A DNA stretch of 28,517 nucleotides from Flavobacterium sp. UBA6195. GTDB taxonomy: Bacteria; Bacteroidota; Bacteroidia; Flavobacteriales; Flavobacteriaceae. The stretch spans positions 1-28,517 of the forward strand of contig NZ_DITB01000111.1 of NCBI RefSeq assembly GCF_002422095.1, given 5' to 3'. Below, piece by piece: positions 22,049 to 28,517 of the stretch. Both the position numbers and the translations under genes were made by a program. How positions within the stretch are numbered: the stretch's first letter is position 1; each line of letters starts with the position of its first letter. The notes under the pieces were generated by a model. The model saw nothing but the letters and a program-made list of their open reading frames with translations, ran no database searches and had not been told where the DNA came from.

Positions 22049-22273
22049 TTAATCCTCCCAACCACAAAGTGACAGTCCCAATTCTTTAGCTTCAGATAGT
22101 GAAACTTTTTTTATAGTGTGCTTACAATTATTCAAACCTTTACAAAATTTATTATAATGATATTTTTTAGCTCCTTTAGAAAAACAAATATAAACATCGC
22201 TTTCCATTGAATTGAAAGAGGTAAATAAAAGGAAAGAGAATAGAATTCGTTTGTACATAGGATTAATTTTCAT
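22049..22273 (-). CDS. small exported Cys/His protein, nuclease partner candidate
   Basis: 74 aa, signal peptide (MYKRILFSFLLFTSFNS; an alternative start at 22258 gives just this form). The mature part is about 50 residues: VYICFSKGAKKYHYNKFC, then KGLNNCKHTIKKVSLSEAKELGL and SLCGWED. The pattern YxC...YHxxxxC..L..C......sl.eA..xG..lC is like the small metal-binding modules (Ada-type) often fused to or placed beside secreted nucleases. Its position 4 bp before an exported EEP nuclease fits. Metal binding is inference. Confidence 0.75.
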   Translation of the reverse strand: MKINPMYKRILFSFLLFTSFNSMESDVYICFSKGAKKYHYNKFCKGLNNCKHTIKKVSLSEAKELGLSLCGWED

Positions 22274-22401
22274 TTAAAAAATAGTTTGTAATCAAATGTA
22301 TTAATATGTATTCTAAAAACACAACAAAATTTGATAAATTCTTAATAACAAAAATTTTAGAATACAGAAAACTTTTAGTTCCTTTGAAAAAAATATGTCT
22401 T

Positions 22402-22415
22402 TACGGATTGCCGTA
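22402..22415 (+). promoter_or_regulatory. TACGG-ATTG-CCGTA inverted repeat upstream of the surface protein gene
   Basis: 5-bp arms with a 4-nt spacer, the shape of a site for a dimeric regulator (LuxR-like sites have similar layout; inference). It is 147 bp before the ATG at 22562. Part of the 288-bp gene-free stretch 22274-22561. Confidence 0.4.
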
Positions 22416-22465
22416 TTGAATTTTCCCCAATTTACCATATTTTTACCGACACCTAAATTTTGGGT

Positions 22466-22487
22466 AATAGAAATGTTTATTTCTATT
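22466..22487 (+). promoter_or_regulatory. 9-bp perfect hairpin upstream of the surface protein gene
   Basis: AATAGAAAT (22466-22474), loop GTTT, ATTTCTATT (22479-22487). A/T-rich and without a clean T-run, so not a convincing terminator. Confidence 0.45.
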
Positions 22488-22504
22488 CGTTTGTTTAGTA
22501 GGCA

Positions 22505-22526
22505 ATCTAACATACAGATGTTAGAT
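22505..22526 (+). promoter_or_regulatory. 8-bp inverted repeat near the surface protein promoter
   Basis: ATCTAACA (22505-22512), 6-nt spacer, TGTTAGAT (22519-22526), followed by GTTAGG; 35 bp before the ATG. No exact TAnnTTTG box is found between it and the gene, so the promoter is either atypical or activator-dependent. Confidence 0.45.
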
Positions 22527-22561
22527 GTTAGGTTATATATATATGAATTAATACTTACATT

Positions 22562-25500
22562 ATGGGAAAATTTTACAAGATTTTATTTGCATTATTGATT
22601 GTTTCTTCATTTAACAATATAATAGCAAATAATATTCCGCCAGGACCTGAAGCTCAAATAAGCTCAAGCTTTTCATCTGTCTGTTTAAATCAAGTTGCTA
22701 CAATTACTTTCAGTATAACTAATGGTTCTCCTCAGCCAAATAGTCCAATTAATTATACATATACATTAAATGGTGTTCAAGGCAATCAATTTTCACCAAA
22801 CAATAGCGATGCTGTAACAATAAATGTAAATACGAGTATTCCTGGCACTTACACCTATACTCTTATTAATGCAACTGATTCTTCAAATCCGAATCCAATT
22901 AATATACCTATTAGTAATACTTCAAATATTGTAACTATAGTTGTAAATCCATTACCTGTAGTAGATTTTACTTTTGCAAATAACCAATGTTCAGGAAGTG
23001 CCATACAATTCAATTCAGTAGTTTCAGGAAATGGTCCATATACATATTCTTGGAATTTTGGAGACGGAGGTACTTCCTCTCAACAGAATCCAACACACGC
23101 ATATAACTCTATTGGATGTGGTACTGTAAATTATAATGTTTCGTTAACTGTTATCGATAATAACGGATGTACAACCACTTCTACTAAAGTTATTACAATA
23201 AAACAAAGACCAGATGCTGTTTTTAAGGACAATAATGCTGGTACTTATAATCCATCTAATCTTAGTAATCAATTTAATAATTGTAATTCTGCTGGTGCAA
23301 ATGCAAATTATAATGTTAGTGTCGGATTGCACTCAAGTTCTTCATGTATAACCAGCTATAGTGTTCAATGGGGAGACGGAAGCGCAACCCAAACATTCAC
23401 TACCACTCCATTTACGCATACTTACACAACTTTAGGCGCTTTTATCATGACAATTACTGCTTTTGGTAATAACGGATGTTCTGTAAGTAAAAGTTACACT
23501 ATCAAAAATGAGTCAAATCCAGCTGGAGGTTTAGTTAGTCCAGGTAGTACTACAAATTTGTGCGCTCCCACCCCATATTTAAATTTTGTAATATCAAACT
23601 GGGCTCTTAATTCACTTGGGACAATTTATTCTATTAATTATGGAGATAATACCCCTGTTTTAAATCTTTTACAATCCGATTTAATTAATTCAACTTATTA
23701 TAATTCTTCAAATCCTGCTCTATCTGCTAATTATCCTGTTCCCCACAAATATGAAATAACAAGTTGTCCAAATACAAGTACCACAGCTACTTTGACAATT
23801 TCTAATTCATGTGGTACTACACAGTCAACTATATCTCCAATAATAATTTTAAGACCCCCAACTCCTGATTTTACAAACCCTAATAAAGCATGTGTTAATA
23901 CTTGTGTGACTTTTACAAACTTATCAACTCCAGCATATAACGAAAATTGTGTAGAAAGTACTTTATATGAATGGGATTTTGGAGATGGATCAGGAATTTA
24001 TTCAATTACATCATCTGGAAAACCAAATCCTCCGTGTCATGTTTATACTTTACCTGGAGTTTATACAATTACTCTTACTACTTATGGTTATTGTGGTGTT
24101 TTTACAAAACAAGGCACTATATGCATAGAACCTCAATTATCACCTCAATTCACATTAAATACCATTCAAGGTTGTTCTCCTTTAGCAGTAACATCTACAA
24201 ATACTACAAATTTAACTAATATTTGTCCAGGCAATCCAACCTATCAATGGAATGTAAATTATGTTGCAGGTTATTGTGGTAGTGGAACTCCTACGTGGAG
24301 TTTTACCAATGGCACAAGTGCTACATCAGCTAATCCATCATTTAATTTTGTAACACCTGGAACATACAATGTTTCAGTTACAATGACAAACTCATGTGGG
24401 GCTATAACTTCTTCTGTACAAAACATAATTGTTAAACAACCTCCTACAGTTACTATTAACACAATACCTGATTATTGTGGTTCAACAACCATCAACCCAA
24501 CAGCAAATGTAAATTCTTGTTCACCCTCTTCAAGTTCATTAAGTTATTTATGGAATTTTCCTGGAGCTACAACTATTCCTGCTGGTGCAATTAACGCAAG
24601 TAATCCTTCAGGGATAATTTATTCTTTACCTGGAACTTATACGATTTCTTTAACCGTAACAAACGAATGTGGTAGTACAACATCTTCGAGAACATTTACA
24701 ATTAAACCATTACCAACTGCAACAATTTCTGGAGATATTTCAGTCTGTCAAAATGCAACTTCTCCAACAATAACTTTTACTGCTACATCTAATTCCGCTC
24801 CCGCTCCTAATACAACTAATCCACCATATATTTTTACATATAATATTAATGGAGGTTCTAATTTAACTGTTACTAGTTCAACTGCAACTGCTACTGTTTC
24901 AGTTCCTACCAATACAGTTGGAACATTTGTTTATAATTTAGTAAGTGTCCAATATGGCACTTCACCTTCTTGCTCACAGAGTATGACAGGAAGTGCTACC
25001 GTTATTATTAATCCATCAGGGCAAGTTAATCAGCCTTCTAATCAAATAGTTTGTAATAATACAAGTACAAGTGCTGTAAATTTCACTACAACAAATACTG
25101 GCGGAACTACATCATATGCTTGGTCTATTGATACCAATATAGGTCTAACACCTTTAACTGGTACAGGAAACATACCTTCGTTTACAGCTGTAAATACAGG
25201 CACAACACCTTTAACAGCTACAATTACGGTTACTCCTACTTTAACAAATGGTGCTGCAATTTGTGTTGGTAGCCCAAAAACATTTACTATTACTATAAAT
25301 CCATCTGGACAAGTAAATCAACCAACCAATCAAGTAGTTTGTAGCAATACTGCTACTACTGCTGTAAATTTTAGTACAACAAATACTGGCGGAACTACAT
25401 CATATGCTTGGTCTTTTGATACCAATATAGGTCTAACACCTTTAACAGGGACAGGAAATATACCTTCGTTTACAGCTGTAAATACAAGCACAACACCTAT

Positions 25501-28500
25501 TGTTGCTACAATTACGGTTACACCAACTTTTACAAATGGAGCTACAAATTGTATTGGAACTCCTAAAACATTTACCATTACGGTTAATCCATCAGGACAA
25601 GTAAATCAACCAACTAATCAAGTAGTTTGTAACAATACTGCTACTAATGCTGTAAATTTTAGTACAACAAATACTAATGGAACAACATCATATGCTTGGT
25701 CTATTAATACAAATATAGGATTATCTCCACTTACTGGAACTGGTGATTTACCTTCATTTACAGCAATAAATACAGGTACTACTCCAATTACAGCTACTAT
25801 TACTGTAACTCCAACTTATAATGGTACTTCAATTTGTAATGGTACATCTAAAACATTTACCATTACGGTTAATCCATCAGGACAAGTAAATCAACCAACT
25901 AATCAAGTAGTTTGTAACAATACTGCTACTAATGCTGTAAATTTCTCTACGACAAATACTGTTGGAACTACATCATATGCTTGGTCTTTTGACACCAATA
26001 TTGGATTAATTCCTTTAAGTGGCTCAGGTAACATACCTTCATTTACAGCTGTAAACACAGGTACAACACCTATTGTTGCTACAATTACGGTTACACCAAC
26101 TTTTACAAATGGAGCTACAAATTGTATTGGAACTCCTAAAACATTTACCATTACGGTTAATCCATCAGGACAAGTTAATCCTATACCAAACCAAACGCTT
26201 TGCTCTAACAATAGTACAACTGCGATTAATTTTACAACTAATAATACTGGCGGGATAACTAACTATAATTGGACCAACTCCAACACAACTATTGGACTTC
26301 CTGCTTCAGGAACTGGAAACATTAATGCATTCAATGTAACCAATTCAACAGCTAATCCTATCACAGCTACAATTACAGTTACGCCATCATTTTCAAATGG
26401 AACACCAAGCTGTTCAGGACCATCACAAACGTTTACCATAACTGTAAACCCTAGTCCTGCAGTGAACTTCTCACCTACTAATCAAACGATCTGTTCGGGA
26501 GAAACTTCTGCTTTGGTAAATTTAAGCAGTACAACTCCTGGAGCTACTTTCTCTTGGACTGCTACTCAACCTACAGGAATTACAGGGGTTATTACTTCAG
26601 GAACGAACACAATACCTGCTCAAAACTTAGTAAACAGTACTAACGCGCCTATTACAATTACATATGTTGCTGTAGCAGCTACTACAGGAGGCAGTACTTG
26701 TGCAGGGAGTACTTATAATTATACGATTACGGTTAATCCGAAACCTAGCATCACTGAAAGTTTTGCAGAGGCTATTTGTAGTGGTGAGTCTTTTAGCATC
26801 ACTCCTTCAAATTCTACATTAAATAGTATTCCGACAGGAACTACCTATTCATGGAGTGCACCAATAGTTACAGGAGGAATCACTGGTGGTACAAGTGCTA
26901 ACAATCAAACTAGCATTAGCGGTACTTTAGTGAACCCTACTAATATTGTACAAACTGCTACCTACACGGTAACACCTAGAGCTAATGGTTGTGCAGGTAA
27001 CACATTTACGGTAGTAATTAGTGTGAATCCTAAACCTGTTATTGCAAACGTAACACATCCAGCGATTTGTTCAGAAACAGCCTTTACTATAACTCCTGCA
27101 AATGGTAGTGGAAATATTGTTCCTACTGGAACCACCTATACTTGGACTATTAGTAACAACTCTAATATCACTGGAGCAAGTGCTTCTTCAACTCCAGGAA
27201 TCACTACTATCAGCCAAACACTTACTAATACAACTAACACAGCTCAAACTATTGTATATACCGTAACTCCAACTTCGGGTGATGTAGGTAATTGCGTGGG
27301 AAGTACTTTTACGATAACTGTAGTGGTAAATCCTAAACCTCTTGTTCAGGCTACTACACAAGAGATCTGTTCGGCAACTGCTTTCACAGTAACACCTACA
27401 AATGGCAGTGGAAATATTGTACCAAATAGTACAACATATACATGGACTACACCTGTGAGTACTCCTGCTGGGGCTATTACTGGTGGTTCAGCTCAAACTA
27501 CAGGAGTAAATACAATTAGTCAAACACTAACCAATACAACAACTGAAGTTGCTACTATAGAATACACCGTAACACCAATGGCAGGTGCTTGTGCAGGAAT
27601 ACCTTTTATTATTACTATAACAGTTAATCCTACTCCTACTACTTTAAATTTAACCAACCAAACGTATTGTAACGGAGTTAGTACTACGGAAATCACATTT
27701 ACAAATGCGGTAGCAGGAACTACCTACACTTGGACAAACTCTAACACCGGTATCGGGCTTGCGGCTTCAGGAACTGGAAACATCCCTGTGTTTACACCAA
27801 CAAATAATGGAACAGCTCCTATAACAGCAACTATATCTGTTATCGCAACAGCCAATGGATGTTCCAGAGTGGCAGAAACGTTTACCATCACCGTAAACCC
27901 TAGCCCTGTGGTTACCTTCTCTCCTACTAATCAAACGATCTGTTCGGGAGAAACTTCTGCTTTGGTAAATTTAAGCAGTACAACTCCTGGAGCTACTTTC
28001 TCTTGGACTGCTACTCAACCTACAGGAATTACAGGGGTTATTACTTCAGGAACGAACACAATACCTGCTCAAAACTTAGTAAACAGTACTAACGCGCCTA
28101 TTACAATTACTTATGTTGCTGTAGCAGCTACTACTGGTGGTAATACTTGTGCAGGGAGTACCTATAATTATACGATTACGGTTAATCCGAAACCTAGCAT
28201 CACTGAAAGTTTTGCAGAGGCTATTTGTAGTGGTGAGTCTTTTAGCATCACTCCTTCAAATTCTACATTAAATAGTATTCCGACAGGAACTACCTATTCA
28301 TGGAGTGCACCAATAGTTACAGGAGGAATCACTGGTGGTACAAGTGCTACCAATCAAACTAGCATTAGCGGTACTTTAGTGAACCCTACTAATATTGTAC
28401 AAATTGTTACCTATACGGTAACACCTAGAGCTAATGGTTGTGCAGGTAAAACATTTACGGTAGTAATTAGTGTGAATCCTAAACTTGTTATTGCAAACAT

Positions 28501-28517
28501 AACACATCCAGCGATTT
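22562..28517 (+). CDS. giant PKD-repeat surface protein, 3' end outside the window
   Basis: Open from ATG 22562 to the window edge, 1985 codons without a stop. Signal peptide MGKFYKILFALLIVSSFNNIIA. Residues ~140-800 hold classical PKD domains (YSWNFGDGG with W164, VQWGDGS W270, YEWDFGDGS W471, and degenerate later ones ending in PGTYTISLTVTN). From ~817 on it is a chain of 90-101-aa PKD-like/Ig-like modules, each ending TFTITVNPxP. Very rich in Thr, Ser, Asn. In Flavobacteriia such proteins are usually exported by the type IX system and end in a gliding-motility-associated (CHU_C) sorting domain; that end is not visible here. Likely cell-surface adhesin. A stack of inverted repeats precedes it. 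The reading frame was followed codon by codon and shows no frameshift. Confidence 0.93.
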   Translation, partial: MGKFYKILFALLIVSSFNNIIANNIPPGPEAQISSSFSSVCLNQVATITFSITNGSPQPNSPINYTYTLNGVQGNQFSPNNSDAVTINVNTSIPGTYTYTLINATDSSNPNPINIPISNTSNIVTIVVNPLPVVDFTFANNQCSGSAIQFNSVVSGNGPYTYSWNFGDGGTSSQQNPTHAYNSIGCGTVNYNVSLTVIDNNGCTTTSTKVITIKQRPDAVFKDNNAGTYNPSNLSNQFNNCNSAGANANYNVSVGLHSSSSCITSYSVQWGDGSATQTFTTTPFTHTYTTLGAFIMTITAFGNNGCSVSKSYTIKNESNPAGGLVSPGSTTNLCAPTPYLNFVISNWALNSLGTIYSINYGDNTPVLNLLQSDLINSTYYNSSNPALSANYPVPHKYEITSCPNTSTTATLTISNSCGTTQSTISPIIILRPPTPDFTNPNKACVNTCVTFTNLSTPAYNENCVESTLYEWDFGDGSGIYSITSSGKPNPPCHVYTLPGVYTITLTTYGYCGVFTKQGTICIEPQLSPQFTLNTIQGCSPLAVTSTNTTNLTNICPGNPTYQWNVNYVAGYCGSGTPTWSFTNGTSATSANPSFNFVTPGTYNVSVTMTNSCGAITSSVQNIIVKQPPTVTINTIPDYCGSTTINPTANVNSCSPSSSSLSYLWNFPGATTIPAGAINASNPSGIIYSLPGTYTISLTVTNECGSTTSSRTFTIKPLPTATISGDISVCQNATSPTITFTATSNSAPAPNTTNPPYIFTYNINGGSNLTVTSSTATATVSVPTNTVGTFVYNLVSVQYGTSPSCSQSMTGSATVIINPSGQVNQPSNQIVCNNTSTSAVNFTTTNTGGTTSYAWSIDTNIGLTPLTGTGNIPSFTAVNTGTTPLTATITVTPTLTNGAAICVGSPKTFTITINPSGQVNQPTNQVVCSNTATTAVNFSTTNTGGTTSYAWSFDTNIGLTPLTGTGNIPSFTAVNTSTTPIVATITVTPTFTNGATNCIGTPKTFTITVNPSGQVNQPTNQVVCNNTATNAVNFSTTNTNGTTSYAWSINTNIGLSPLTGTGDLPSFTAINTGTTPITATITVTPTYNGTSICNGTSKTFTITVNPSGQVNQPTNQVVCNNTATNAVNFSTTNTVGTTSYAWSFDTNIGLIPLSGSGNIPSFTAVNTGTTPIVATITVTPTFTNGATNCIGTPKTFTITVNPSGQVNPIPNQTLCSNNSTTAINFTTNNTGGITNYNWTNSNTTIGLPASGTGNINAFNVTNSTANPITATITVTPSFSNGTPSCSGPSQTFTITVNPSPAVNFSPTNQTICSGETSALVNLSSTTPGATFSWTATQPTGITGVITSGTNTIPAQNLVNSTNAPITITYVAVAATTGGSTCAGSTYNYTITVNPKPSITESFAEAICSGESFSITPSNSTLNSIPTGTTYSWSAPIVTGGITGGTSANNQTSISGTLVNPTNIVQTATYTVTPRANGCAGNTFTVVISVNPKPVIANVTHPAICSETAFTITPANGSGNIVPTGTTYTWTISNNSNITGASASSTPGITTISQTLTNTTNTAQTIVYTVTPTSGDVGNCVGSTFTITVVVNPKPLVQATTQEICSATAFTVTPTNGSGNIVPNSTTYTWTTPVSTPAGAITGGSAQTTGVNTISQTLTNTTTEVATIEYTVTPMAGACAGIPFIITITVNPTPTTLNLTNQTYCNGVSTTEITFTNAVAGTTYTWTNSNTGIGLAASGTGNIPVFTPTNNGTAPITATISVIATANGCSRVAETFTITVNPSPVVTFSPTNQTICSGETSALVNLSSTTPGATFSWTATQPTGITGVITSGTNTIPAQNLVNSTNAPITITYVAVAATTGGNTCAGSTYNYTITVNPKPSITESFAEAICSGESFSITPSNSTLNSIPTGTTYSWSAPIVTGGITGGTSATNQTSISGTLVNPTNIVQIVTYTVTPRANGCAGKTFTVVISVNPKLVIANITHPAI
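25010..26446 (+). repeat. tandem 288-bp module array (five copies)
   Basis: Copies begin at the codon pair for Asn-Pro in NPSGQVN at 25010, 25298, 25586, 25871 and 26159 (units of 288, 288, 285, 288 and 288 bp; ~96 aa each). The first four are very alike at DNA level, including silent positions in TFTITVNPSGQVNQP and TTSYAWS; the fifth is more diverged. Confidence 0.9.
26447..28517 (+). repeat. 1449-bp five-module super-repeat, one full and one partial copy
   Basis: Unit 26447-27895 consists of modules of 288, 291, 303, 297 and 270 bp starting at 26447, 26735, 27026, 27329 and 27626. The second copy starts at 27896 and keeps the same module spacing (28184, 28475) to the window end, with only scattered base differences over ~620 bp. 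Confidence 0.92.

Noticed and set aside
24271..26211. Hydrophobic Val/Pro-rich antisense ORFs (24271-24462, 25330-25578, 25903-26211) in the surface protein gene
   Set aside because: They are reverse complements of the Thr/Asn-rich PKD-like modules and recur only because the modules recur; no start or promoter signals, and the sense frame is open throughout.
25010..26446. CRISPR or non-coding satellite interpretation of the 288-bp repeats
   Set aside because: Units are multiples of three, and one reading frame runs through all of them.
22562..28517. Possible frameshift or pseudogene, since no closed ORF covers this stretch
   Set aside because: The frame was read codon by codon to the window edge without a stop; the gene simply lacks its 3' end in this window.

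Overview
The window looks like a chromosomal segment of a Flavobacterium-like member of the Bacteroidetes. The DNA is A+T-rich. Most genes with room for a promoter are preceded by the Bacteroidetes -7 box TAnnTTTG, in the best cases with TTG 18-19 bp upstream. Shine-Dalgarno sequences are weak or absent. The gene content fits: OxyR/Dps pair, stand-alone MnmD, DUF4920 and DUF1684 lipoprotein/secreted proteins, BlaI/M56 pair, and a giant PKD-repeat surface protein. Family names below come from reading motifs in the translations; no database search was run.

Layout. 72-4058 (+): uvrA directly abutting a LETM1/TerB-like protein. 4055-7061 (-): two beta-carbonic anhydrases and a SulP anion transporter, probably an inorganic-carbon uptake and interconversion module, then a small exported protein (7127-7417). 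7498-9012: dps (-) diverging from oxyR (+), the peroxide-defence pair. 9048-11062 (-): small conserved-looking protein, tRNA-modifying mnmD, and a translationally coupled operon of a DUF4920 lipoprotein and a class-II cytochrome-c-like lipoprotein. 11307-14141: ilvE (+), a MazG-type pyrophosphohydrolase (-), a 62-aa membrane protein (+), and an SRPBCC + GyrI-like membrane-anchored protein (+). 14167-16159 (-): operon DUF1684 - TatD - tcdA. 16419-19851 (+): MFS transporter, then a BlaI repressor and M56 metallopeptidase pair behind three evenly spaced operators. 19912-21049: 46-aa ORF, a cluster of structured repeats, apt (-), tRNA-Arg(ACG). 21244-22273 (-): a small Cys/His exported protein and an exported EEP-family nuclease. 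22562 to the window end (+): a giant repetitive surface protein that runs off the edge without a stop.

Most interesting points. (1) A family of hairpin repeats (16209, 20066, 20154, 20249) keeps its flanks constant while the arms of a roughly 18-bp stem with a 4-nt loop change in a compensating way. (2) Three AACTA-N6-TAGTT operators repeat with an exact 20-bp period and occupy the blaI promoter, beginning inside the stop codon of the MFS gene. (3) The M56 protein carries ten consecutive heptads with near-invariant Met, a Pro-rich linker and a plug-like tail. (4) The surface protein has repeats at two scales: 285-288 bp modules, and a five-module 1449-bp super-repeat whose second copy is almost identical. 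(5) A stack of three inverted repeats lies upstream of that gene. (6) The DUF4920/cytochrome lipoprotein operon is of unknown function.
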